Shown here piece by piece: positions 24,714 to 35,775 of a DNA stretch of 64,000 bases. Where the stretch lies: NCBI GenBank assembly GCA_016806645.1, contig JACSYO010002166.1, positions 2,834,996 through 2,898,995 of the forward strand, in the 5' to 3' direction. Numbering within the stretch: the stretch's first letter is position 1; every line of letters starts with the position of its first letter. The DNA comes from Ophiodon elongatus. Lineage: Eukaryota > Chordata > Actinopteri > Perciformes > Hexagrammidae. Both the position numbers and the translations under genes were made by a program. The notes below the pieces were generated by a model. That model saw only the letters and a list, made by a program, of their open reading frames with translations, did not search any database and was not told where the DNA came from.

Positions 24714-26401
24714 TCACCTGTGCATTTGATATCTTCCGGGGCCATAGACACAGAACTGAAGAAAAAGCAAAACTAAACATCAATATCTCGCTTCATCCAA
24801 GGAAGGGAAATACCTCAAATTCGGTCTGAAGTTACAGTTACGTAGTGATTCCAAAATAACCTAACCTTCTGAAAAGTTTCAGGATGAGCTTCATTAATGC
24901 CAAAGCTGCTGCTGCTGATGGTTATTTGTGGAAAGTTGAGTTGTTGGCTTGCAAAAAACTCCCAAAGGCTGTCTCTAGTTCTCAGTGCGTATTTTGCTGG
25001 TGCTAGTCAGCATTTTCTGCCTTGCAGAGCAATAAAGGCATGAGAAGTGAGTGTAAATAGCAAGACATTGAAAATGCAGTATCCATAGAGGCTACACACA
25101 CTACATATCTCATCCATACAGCGATGAGTTCTCCATCCACATTCCCTCCCTGAGCTCCCACCCCTGAGGAAACCCTTAGACGTTGGCGCCTCTCAATTTT
25201 CCGTACAGAGCATGCGGTTTCCACTGATAACAATGGCAGATTTACTTTGTATGTTCAAAACAATGGATACATGATATCCGACAGACTGTTGATTTTACCA
25301 CCTGAAATGACAACTGTAACTAGTAGATTGTATCAGCTATAGCAAGCTAACTAATCAACACTAACTCATGAGTCCATGTAAAAGTTTCTTAAATATGCAA
25401 GACTGAAGCTAAAGCTAATTGTCAAGAAAAAATTCAACATCCTCCCTTATATGATTATTTGCCTTACAGTTCTTTAACCTAAGTCCTAAAATGTGATTAG
25501 ATACATTATATTATCATAATGTCCCATGTCATTGTGTGAGAAATCCAAAGCTTAGCCTAGTCAATATCGCTAATTTATGATTAGACAATTGCTGTTCAAG
25601 GTTAAGTCAACATCTGCAACTGACTTCCGTGAAACAAATCAGAGAAGTTTGTTAAAGTTTGTTTGCCAGTATGAGCATCCCAGCTCACATATATATTATT
25701 CTGTGACTCAGTCATTCTGACGTGCTTGTTTTGTGGTCCTGCTTGTCTTTTTCAAGGCTAAACAAACCTTGATGTTGTTTGTTTCTGACCATTGGTCTAT
25801 AGGGAGCTTCAGGCTGGCATACTGTTCGTGCCTTTATGCTCGTTAGAGTCGAGTATTAGAGTCTCAGAGGAAATCCATACAGAAAAGACTGGCACCACAG
25901 AAATAATGACATAATGCATGAGAAAAGAGGAATGGACCAAGCATTTATATCTAAACAGTGAGAGTTGGAAGAAATATAATTAAATTGTGCTTCTCCATGC
26001 ATAAATAGTCTGCTATACATGCCTGCAAGTGTGGGAAAGACTAAGAAGGAGGATGTCACCATACGAATGAGTATTCCAGCCATATGTAATAAATATGCAT
26101 TCTTCTGGGCTCTCAGATGCAAGCACATACTCTGCCTCCATCTCTCATTCTCACCTGGGCTTTCACTTTCCCATGGGTGTTCCTAGACTTCCTAAAGATC
26201 TTCGTTTCATGTCATTAGACTCTCACAGATTCTACTCACACAGTGACAGTGTGTTTGAACAACTGTCACAATTTCCGTTCCCATACATAACTGGATCCAA
26301 CAAGGGTCAAGACTGAAAAGGCAGATAGCTTCTCACTAGGGTTTAAGAATGGGAGACAGGATTCCCGGGGAGTGTACATCCAAACTATTTCCTGTTACTC
26401 G
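24714..26401. other. Non-coding, no gene recognised
   Basis: A 76-codon minus-strand frame at 25,003-25,233 lies in slightly GC-richer sequence but has no recognisable motif or splice context. Nothing else is supported here. Confidence 0.4.
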
Positions 26402-26466
<65 letters not shown>

Positions 26467-26482
26467 CATACATATATATATA
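26402..26482. repeat. (TA)n microsatellite
   Basis: TA dinucleotides with a few C and G interruptions. The minus-strand 91-codon frame over it, a Tyr/Ile run, is an artefact of this repeat. Confidence 0.95.
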
Positions 26483-27894
26483 GCCAATAGAATAATAGTA
26501 TAACAGGAAAAAATAGTTACATTCTAGAAATGAAACAAAAAGACTGACACATACAAAATATAGGCTAGGTATCACTACAGAAATATGTAAATACTTCACG
26601 GGTGGCTGCAATCACATGCAGGTTGGCACGCCAAGCAGCCTCTGAACAGAACATAAAGTCTGTCTCAGCTTAATAGAATTACTCTGAAAATGCAAAATGT
26701 ATGCATTAACAAATGTGTTTGGTATACAATGAAAAATAGTCAAATATTACCTCCATGAGGCTGTTCTCAGCAGACAGATCACAGGCAATTTTATATTCCT
26801 CGCAACTAAAATGAAGTTCAAGCTGCGTGCAAACCTTATGTTATCAATCAGTTTATGTGTCACACAAAATCTTACAAGGTCCAACTCCTGAAGTCATATA
26901 TTATTGAGGAAAATATGAATTACAGTACATTCTCTAAAATGTGAACAGAGCAGAAAGCAAAACAGAGCTGCTGTCCGAAAGATGCTGTAGACAGCAGCAT
27001 AACTTCACTGATTATTTCAGGATCTAAAAGTTTAGTTCTGTTTCCTTTGTATATGCATTATTCATAACAAGCACAGGCCGCCTCCTTCCCTTCTGCCAGA
27101 TTCTCCTCTCTACCAGATTGGTAGACAGAAAAAGAGTCACCTGGTTGAACTGCAATGTCCTCCGGCACGCCAGGATCCAGCCAAGTCTCAGCAAAACATA
27201 GGACACCGCAGCTCATTGTTATGTTGACTAACATAAATTACATTCTTTTGCCTTAACAATTATTAATAGCACCAAAAAAAACCTGAAATGTTCAGGTTGG
27301 GAACACATGCATGTTTTTCTTTGTTGCATTTAGTATTGCTTGAAATATGCCCAATTTGTCTTGACTGTAACTGAAGTTCTGCTTCTGCTCCACAGACCGA
27401 AAATTTGAAAATGTTCAGTAAAAATATGAACCCCTACTTTACACTACCGTAATGATGCATTTTCGATTCCTCACGATTTGCTATTTAGTGCTGCAGAAAT
27501 GAGTCCTAAAACACAAAGTGTGAGTTAGCATCTTCAGGTTATCCCGTCTCAAAGTCACTGGGCTTTTTTAATGGGTGTTTGGTTAGATGCCTGAAATAGG
27601 TCTGTGGAAAATCCTAAATGCAAAGGAGATTTTCACGTTTTGTAAAAATACATCATTAAATCCCTCACTTGTGAATTTTGAAGCATTTACATGTCTAAAA
27701 AAATGTGGTTGCTTACAAGTAGCGAGATGAGAATGTAGAGGTTGTCAGGGACATTTAATCAACATGCCGACTAGTCCGCCTTCACAGCCTTCACAGCAAC
27801 ACAAAGCTTTGAGTCTGTGACATGCTCTATGAGTTATAAGTATCGAGTGACTTGTATGCTCATAATTTATTGCTTGGGTAACATTACATGTTAG
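26483..27894. other. Non-coding, no feature recognised
   Basis: AT-rich sequence with no supportable exon or repeat family. Confidence 0.4.
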
Positions 27895-28115
27895 GTTCGT
27901 CCCCCAAATACATGTATATATCTGGCCACTTTTGTTAATGTATTCTATCCAATCACTATAAGTGCACAGACCAGGAAAGTTTATTTATTTTGGTTGCATT
28001 TGCGATCTGGTGGTTGTTAATGCCCTTGCGTAGCTTGGCAAGCTGTTGTATGCTGCCATACTTTGGTTGCCAAGCTACGTGCAAACATTTACATATGTCA
28101 TCATTGTTTACTAGC
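27895..28115 (+). repeat. Dispersed repeat family D, copy 2
   Basis: Inverted relative to 17,475-17,690 and sharing its blocks. It also contains an internal inverted repeat absent from copy 1: CGTAGCTTGGCAA (28,029-28,041) and TTGCCAAGCTACG (28,067-28,079), 13 bp each with a 25-bp spacer. Confidence 0.6.
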
Positions 28116-28227
28116 TGTTAAAACGTCTATAGGAAACGTCACTTAACATGCAAAGCACTTCCACAAATGATACACGATTGGTTGACTGAAATTTATGAAA
28201 ACGAATGTTGTGTGAGCTACACTGTTA

Positions 28228-28640
28228 GATTTCAGTGCTGCCTGCGATGCATTTGATCACAACTTATCATCGGAAATATCTCACGTTACAGTTTTGCTCC
28301 ATCTGCTTTATCAAGGAGCGCAAGCTACCTAATCAATAGTTCACAAAGTATTTTCTTTAATGGAAGCTTTTCAGAGGCTTAAGATATGGAGTGTGGAATT
28401 TCACAAGGACGTTTTCCTGGCCCTTTACTTTTTACTTTTTTCTTTTGTTTTACTAATGATCTTCCACTTACCCTTTAAAAAGCCTGGTTGTCCAGATATG
28501 CTGATGATACAACAATATGCAACCCTAAACAAACTGTTGCCGACAGTACTGGCATGGTAATGAATCTAAATAAAAGACAAAGAACATCATATATGGCCCA
28601 AATCACTCCTTGAGCTCTAGACCCCAGCTGAATTTGATGA
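28228..28640 (+). mobile_element. Decayed non-LTR reverse transcriptase fragment
   Basis: Frames carry 'LDFSAACDAFDHN' (the LDFSAAFDTVDH block with catalytic Asp), a YGVEF-like block in the place of GVPQGS, 'LLFSFVLLMIFHLP' for LLFLIFINDLP, and 'CADDTTICNPKQTV' for the FADDTTIY block. The frame shifts between the last two. The phrases suggest a LINE of the CR1/L2 or I/Jockey type, but the fragment is too decayed to place. The 66-codon frame at 28,360 belongs to it. Confidence 0.75.
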
Positions 28641-31076
28641 TGAAAAATGTGCATCAGCTATTGAGGATCCTAATAAAATCCTAAACTTGTAATGAGGCAT
28701 CTTTACAGTGTGGTAATATTATGTAAGCCATATCTCTGAATATTTTCTCAACCTCTGTAAAAAAAAAACAACACAATATTGCAGCGTGCGGTGTTTCTCG
28801 AGAACAGCTGATCCAAACAACCTTACACTCGATACTGCACTTCCTTTGGACCACACCCAAGTGTGAAGTCAATTGGATGAATGGTTGCTGAGAAAATCAA
28901 AGGACGGACAGACAGACAAAGACTTCTTCCATTTTAGTTAGATGTCCATAACTCATCAATAAGTTACTCAGCATCTACCTGCTAATGTATCCCTGAGCAA
29001 ACACACTTTACTTTTGAATTTGAGAACTAATTCCACCTCCGAGGGCAACGAGTTCTCTCATTTTCTTTCTTTCTCAATGAGTTCCTTCTGCTCTGAGGGA
29101 AAACCCCAGAGAAAGGAATGGGGACAGGGGCCAGAAGAAAAAGGTTTCTGGGTAAGAAATGATTTATTCCTAACCATTTCCAGGTGAATATCATGAATAA
29201 ATTCAGAGTTAGCTCAGCATAGTTACATGCCTCTCTGATTGTTTCATCTTGTCATGCTAAAAACAGGGGAGGGGTGTTACTGTTCATGTTATCTGTATAT
29301 TTTAATCGTGGAGCCTCTGCTGCAAAATGGATATTGTATACTGATCATTACTGTTATATTTTTTTATTATTTTATTGAGGGTTGATTCAGGGGAGTTTGC
29401 CCTGTCTGGTCAAAAACCTTTGTTTCCGGGCAAGAAACAGGGCCAGTCATTTCAGATATTTTTAAACTTCAGAACCCTGTCAGGAAGGAACTACTACTGT
29501 AATCTACCATGTGCAATCTCTTTCTACAGTTAGCCACGACTCAATCGCATTGGGAAAATCAAATTACAGTACACAAGTCGTTTGCACACTTTCACTCACC
29601 TTAAACGCAGATCAAAATAAATAAATGTTAAAAAATGTGCACGGGACACAAACAGCGGCCTCCTGTGTTAGAGTCCTGTTTTTGTTTGACCCAGCCATCT
29701 AACCCAACCTCCTTTCTACACGGACTTTTATAGACTATGATCACAAACATATTTGTGATACTTAAAAAATAAACGTAATCTGGGAGAAAATATGTTTCCC
29801 TCGAAAGGAAGTCTATTCTTTGTGATGTGAAGTCCAACAATCTATTAAAAAAGGATAGATGTAATGGTTTCAATAAATTAACAATATGTTTTTACTCAGG
29901 GAAATATTCTTCTTCTATCCACATTTGATGGCATTTAGCTTTTCAAAAACAACATTTTCACTGCCAGGACTTCAGCTTCAGTAAGCCCATGCATAAGGCG
30001 CCATCGCCCAGAGAAATTTGCAATAAAAGTGCAAAAGCAACAGGAAGACCACCCAAAACAATGTATGCACTAGTTCAGAATGACGGTCGCTGCATCACCA
30101 CAATGGGCAGTCCGAACTCAGTCTTCGTCTCTGTAATTGTCTAATTCCATCAGTCTAAAAGTAATAATTTATTTTAAATCAATAGATTTCCAAACTTCAC
30201 GTTTTTGAAGGGAGGAAGCCAAAAAAACCAATGTGTTTTCACTATGACCGATCTGTCCACTAAATGGGTGGTTGCAGAGCTGTCGTAAACAGCCAAGTGA
30301 GGTGCTAGTGGCATTGATCTGCTCACTGTTTTTGTTTCGAATGGTCTGTAAAAAGATTTTGGACCAAGGGACAGAACTTGTGAATACAGTGTGTGTTTTG
30401 AGTACAACAATAGGACAGTATCTTTCAATTTCTAAACCCCTTCTTTATAGCCTTGGAAATTAAATGCACTCTTTGAAAAAAATCACAACATGTCAGTTAA
30501 TGTCAGTTATATGTTGCATATCTTGCCTCATTTCTGAGACTGAGTAATATAGGGTATGAAGTCTTTGACAATATTAAGCTATTTGTTAGCGTTTCTCTTT
30601 TGTTTCTGCTGGTGCAGGAAGATGTTTTTTTTTTTTTTATTTGCTCTGTAAAGTATTCAAAAAAGGTTGTTGATCCTAACTGCGACAAAAGCTGCTTTAT
30701 TAATCACTTTTTTTCCTCTGCCATCACTAATCAGGTAATTTTGTATTTTGCCTGAAGTCCTAGTAAACACTTGATAGTGGAAAGGTGGTAATGTAGTCAG
30801 CCAGAAAGGAAAGAAGCTCGACATAATTACCCCTATTTGTGGGCTCCTTGCTTTCATTGTTTTTCAGTATGTCCGTTTTTCTTGACGTATTCGTTGTAGA
30901 GCTCCGTTTCCCTTTGCATTTATTCATTAAGATGTAGAGCCACTCAGGTGTCTAAAACTTTATAAATACTGTTGTTGCTTGCAAGTGTCCTGCTGTGCTT
31001 TCGTGTCTTGTTGCTGCCTAGTCAATTCAGTTTTGCAAACAGGCAGGCATCGCACAAATCCTTTGCCTGGCTGGGA
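28641..31076. other. Non-coding, no feature recognised
   Basis: No supportable exon, RNA gene or repeat family. A poly(T) tract lies at about 30,625-30,640. Confidence 0.45.
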
Positions 31077-31118
31077 CAGGGCTGCTAGTTGCAGTGTTCT
31101 CTGCAACTAGCAGCCCTG
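31077..31118. repeat. Perfect 18-bp hairpin
   Basis: Arms CAGGGCTGCTAGTTGCAG (31,077-31,094) and CTGCAACTAGCAGCCCTG (31,101-31,118) are fully complementary, around a 6-nt TGTTCT loop. Pairing stops abruptly on both outer sides. It lies in otherwise unremarkable AT-rich DNA. Confidence 0.95.
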
Positions 31119-32099
31119 GAGGTAATCTAAAGCACTACCTCTAAAAATTGAAACCTCATGAAAGAAAGTTTAAAAAAATCTCAGAAGTTGGACTTATATT
31201 TTGGATGTTATGTATAGCTAGCTAGTTTTACTTCAGTCAACTGGATCTTGGACCACGCAAAAATGCTGATGTAGGCAGCAAGGCAAGTTTGACGGCTCCA
31301 GCGTGTCAAAGAACATGGCAAATATAAAATCTGATTGTTTGAAAAATATGACATCAACATCATCTCCATTTGCTTCAACAGCAGACGGATTCACTCAAAA
31401 TTTTGAAGGCCTCAGAGTAGATTTTTTTTTTTTTTCAGCAGGGGGGAAAAAAGGGGGAAATCTGATTGGATAAAAGTTCCAATGTATGAGCTGCACTGGA
31501 AGCAGCGCGACTCAAGGAGAGTAATGAAATTACATCAAATGAACTTTGTAAATTACATAAATGATTAATGAAAATAAATATTTAATTAAAAAATATATAT
31601 ATAATTTTCTAATTCTGGCCTAATTTTAGGCCAGCAGAGACCTCTGCAGATCATACTGTCTCAGTGCTTATTGGAAAAACCTTATTTTTTTGGCCGAGGT
31701 TTCTTGTGTCACTTACTGGTATATTTAAAATTAGCTATAGCAGCAGTCACCCATTTTAAGCACAAAAGGAAACACATTTGTGTGTGTATATGTGTGTGTC
31801 TATGATGTAATTTCAGAATACCACTGGACACTGAGAATGTTACGACACTTAACAGATATTTCTGAGGTTCAGGACAATGTGGGAAATGACCGTAAATGTC
31901 TGCATAAACCTTTCAACAACATGCACAGGAATTACATTTGCATACATGGACTTTGAGTTTCCCAGAAATCTATCATTGCCAGTTTTCACCAGAAATCAGA
32001 TTTTTCACTCAGTGATTGTTGCACCATTGTTCCATATCTGTCCTACACATATGTATCAAAGAGGTTCAAAGGACCTCTATGCTAAGTGAGACTCCTGCA
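31119..32099. other. Non-coding, no feature recognised
   Basis: Contains a poly(T) then G-rich tract near 31,420-31,460. No exon or named repeat is seen. Confidence 0.4.
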
Positions 32100-32275
32100 G
32101 GGAAATTCTGAAGATGGCGTCTTTTGGGTGGATGGGTTGACAGAATAAAATTTGAAGATAGACATTGAAGATATGAGAACAAGAGTAGGTCGTCTGCATA
32201 CAGTGTTACCTTGTACAATGAATTTCTTCGAGCCTTCAAGTGTACAACTCTGTCACAATGCAAAGCATGTGGCAA
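32100..32275 (-). mobile_element. Possible L1-type reverse transcriptase scrap
   Basis: A minus-strand frame reads KVTLYADDLLLFS, matching the LYADDLLLF catalytic box of L1-clade reverse transcriptases. Downstream residues do not follow the family and no other RT block is readable. The short motif could be chance, though it is in a DNA segment next to another LINE tail. Confidence 0.4.
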
Positions 32276-32499
32276 TTACCAGCTCGAAAGGTTGTGGGGA
32301 AAGATGACAGTTCTGTCTTGTCCTCTTCTCTTTCCACAACAGTTTTATGCAAGAAATTATTTGGGCAAATGCTAATTCTCAAGAGTTTTAAAGAGGGAGC
32401 AAGGATGTTGAAAGGTGGTGTAAATGTGTAATGAAGAAAGAGTGCCATTCTTGAATAGATCCAGTTTGAGAAAGATCCAGATCAGAGGATACAAGGCGC

Positions 32500-32855
32500 G
32501 GTAATACTTTTCTGCACATAACATTTTACTTGAATCTTGTAATTTTGGTCTTTTTGTTTAGGTAGGAGTCAACTTATTTTCTTTTTTAATTATACTTACT
32601 TTTAACATGCACTTTACTTCTCTGGCTTCTAATTGTGTTTAACCTGTTTATCTGTTTTTACCCAATTTTTTGGGTTTAAATTGTTTTTAAACTTGTTTGT
32701 ATTTTAATCTTGCTTTATTTCCACATCTATGCACATGTATGTATTTATGCTTGTATGTGTAAGCATATATGTCTGTCTTTGTGGAGCACTTTGGTGCAAA
32801 AGTGCAAAAGTTTTTACCTTCAAAGGGGTGTATAAATGAAATAAACTTGAAACTT
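32500..32855 (+). mobile_element. LINE 3' end
   Basis: A T-rich region ends in GTGGAGCACTTTGGTGCAA, then TGTATAAATGAAATAAACTT and GAAACTT. This is the usual form of a fish L2-like LINE 3' end, where a GCACTTTG block is followed by TATAAATGAAATAAACTTGA. The rest of the element is absent. Confidence 0.5.
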
Positions 32856-33789
32856 ATAAATTGTCCTGGTTCTTGAATTGCTGCTCAAGAGGTGTTGCAA
32901 TTAAAGCAGTTTTACAACATGGATTCAAACTTTGTTTTGTCAGCTTGAACTCCACTGAACTTCACTAACCTCAACTCAAAGTAATATTAAGATATTGTTC
33001 CATTGTGCAAAGTATGTTTGCCAAACAAGAACATGGAAAAAACAATGTGCTCTCATCATTATTACTTTACGTGAGATCATTGCAATTATGGAAACAGTTT
33101 GCTTTACAACTTCTGATTTTAATATTATTTATATATTATTTTTCTTAAGCCTCTCCCACTTTGAGTAGAACACAAGCTTGAATATTGAACAAAAGAGGAA
33201 ATTGCTCTGACTTATTTTGGTTTTATTGGTATTTGTGTTGTTCAATGGGAAAAAATCTAATCCAGAAACTTGCTAACATTTTCAAATATATTTAAGTTAC
33301 ACCATATTGTATGGAAAAAAAACTGGACAAAGGGGCCTTATTCTCATAAAATCCACTGAACATGTTCTTATGTCGATGAAAGTGAAATTCTTTATGTCAA
33401 TTCAGGGAAAAAGCAAATACTGTTTAATGGTTTGATGTGGGGAGGTAATTGGCTTCCTCAATAACTCACTCACTCTTTCTCACTCACATAGTTCCAATTA
33501 TCTTATGAACACTTCAAATATATTTTTGTCTCTGCCTTTTGCTCACACTCTCTATGTCTCTCCTCATAAGAAAAAAGTACTGTGTGTGTTGCTGCTCTGC
33601 AAATATATAATACTGGGTTTTTAATGAGGTTTGAAGCATCCATTAGAACAATTTTGACACCATCATCAAAGAATAAAGGAGAAAGAAAAGAAGGTAAGAA
33701 AAAAAACGAGGGAAGGCCTGTTAGGTTGGTTTGTTTTGTTTAAAACAATTTCTAATTTTAAAACCACTTACATTTTACTCTATTTACAC
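32856..33789. other. Non-coding, no feature recognised
   Basis: No exon, RNA gene or repeat family is recognised. Confidence 0.4.
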
Positions 33790-34175
33790 CCTGTCAAAGA
33801 CCATCGGTGGTCAAATAAACACAAGACTTTTACACAGGGAACCAGCGTTTGTGAAACCAAAAGTTGGGTGATTTTTACTCATGGTACTAAATCAAGGGAT
33901 GTTAAGTCACATGCTACATCACTGAGTCACATGGCGTTACTTCCGTAGCTTGAGTTACATTGCAAGTGTTCTTATTTTAAACCAAACCATGAATTTTTTT
34001 TATAACCCTAACCAAGTTGCTTTGTTGCCTAAACCTAACAGCCATCGTTTCACAACGTTAGCCACGTGTTACAACGTTAATCGCAACCATTTCATAATGT
34101 TAACCACATGCAACCCTTCTGCGTCTAGATACTGCATAAAAGGCTGCCTATGCGGCACAATATGACGAGTAGGGA
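33790..34175 (+). repeat. Dispersed repeat family E, copy 2
   Basis: Carries the family blocks ACTTTTACACAGGGAACCAG, GTGAAACCAAAAGTTGGGTG, TTTGTTGCCTAAACCTAAC, and three variants of a CAACGTTAACCAC-like motif in tandem, before TACTGCATAAAAGGCT. Same orientation as copies 1 and 3. Confidence 0.7.
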
Positions 34176-35399
34176 TTAAATCACATTGACTATGAACACA
34201 AGATCAACACTGGATTACCCTCGGGTCAATGTGTTCACACCAACCTTGCTGTAACAGTGAATGATCAAAAGAGCAGTTGTACTGTGGTCTCTATCCATTC
34301 TTTTTCTACCCCAGTATCAAATGGTATAACTCTATACCCTTTTTTTCTCAACGTTTTAATCATTAAAAAGAAGGAAAAATTAGGAAAAGAACATCAGAAA
34401 AGAGAAAACTGAAAAAAAGGCTAAAAGGGACAAAGAGAACTAAAGTAAGAGGAAAGGTATACAGTCTTAAAGGCTGTTGCAAGACAAGCCCTATGCTTAT
34501 TGGAGAATTGATTAATGGAGGTAAAGCCAGAACAAGGAAAAAGCAGAGTCCTCTGTGACTGTACTGCAGTACACACTGGCGATAGAAATACTATTCGCTT
34601 GTACAATCATGAATGATTGTCACAGAGAGGCTTCATTATGACTGGAGTGTGTTACAGGAGAGAAAATCAATACTGAATGTACAACTCAGTGAGTGTCATT
34701 GCGGATTATCACGATCAACTTGCAATTCTCTGAGCGCTCCGTCGCACATGATATGTGCTTATGGATATCATGTCCCTATTTGTTAGAATCAAGAAAAAAT
34801 AAAAAATAAACTGGAAACATACTTCCAAAATATTTATTGCCAGCTTGCAGGTGGGTATGTGGGAGTACATCGCCTTGCTCCGAGTACAAGGATGGAAGGA
34901 AGCACCACCGTTCCTGTACACAGCCTCATTAGAGATGTTCATCACTGTGTGGGTTTCTGTATTCAAACATCTCTCTTTGCCTCTGTATGTGTAATCTAAG
35001 ATTCCCCGACAAGCTTTATGCAGTAAACAGAAATAAAAACCAAGTTTTTCAGCAGCTTGAAGTCAGTTAAACTCTTCTCATTTAACTGCAAAAGCCCTGC
35101 TAAAGCTCTCGCTGCTATATTTGGTTTGTCAATGAAACGAGTCTCTTCTCCTCTGGTGCCTCAGCATCTAATCTAATTAAAATCCCATACATACAGGATT
35201 TGAATACAGATACAGTTCACTGTGTAGTGACATTTTTAATGCCTTCAAGTCACAGTTAAACAGCATTTAGAGTGTCTCTAGCTTCACTAAAGTGACATAT
35301 TTTTTAATGAAATAGAATAGAAATCTAATTAAAGATTTCACGATTTGCTGGAGTTTACTTTCCATTTTGTAATACAACAGCACTTAATATTGAACCTGG
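34176..35399. other. Non-coding, no feature recognised
   Basis: No exon or named repeat could be supported. Confidence 0.4.
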
Positions 35400-35775
35400 T
35401 CTCAGTCCCAGGGTCTCAAATACCGCACCCTAAAGTGTCTGTGTGAGACGCACCGGGCTTTCAACTAACTCCAATGTAAACCCATCTGCGTCATTATTAG
35501 ACACTCACAGCAACGGACATAGTGTTAAGAGCGAGAAAGTCGTCCAACTGCCCTTTTTAGGTCAAACCAACACAGGACTTTCACCCAGGGAACTGGTGTT
35601 CATGTCCTGTGTGAAACCAAAAGTTTAAATATTTTTGTAGCCTAAATCTAACGGCGACCATTTCACAAGGTTTATTACGTGTTACAACGTTAACCATGTG
35701 CGAACCTTCTGAGTCAAGAAACTATGCAAAAGGTTTCTGCACAAATGTTATGAGTAGGATTGAGATCACGTAGTG
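35400..35775 (+). repeat. Dispersed repeat family E, copy 3, with extra 5' segment
   Basis: From about 35,555 it matches the family: GACTTTCACCCAGGGAACTG, GTGAAACCAAAAGTTT, GTTACAACGTTAACCATG, and AAACTATGCAAAAGGTTTCT. It starts earlier than the other copies, with a segment from 35,400 (CCCAGGGTCTCAAATACCG, GTGAGACGCACCGGGCTTTC) that is unusually CpG-containing for this region and has no partner in copies 1 and 2. This copy therefore either preserves more of the element or sits next to another repeat. Confidence 0.65.

Noticed and set aside
25003..25233. 76-codon minus-strand frame in slightly GC-richer DNA
   Set aside because: No recognisable motif, no neighbouring exons, no start or splice context; treated as chance.
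26336..26611. 91-codon frame with a Tyr/Ile run
   Set aside because: Translation of a TA microsatellite.
31077..31118. MicroRNA precursor
   Set aside because: The stem is only 18 bp, perfect and abruptly ended, unlike a 60-80-nt imperfect miRNA hairpin.
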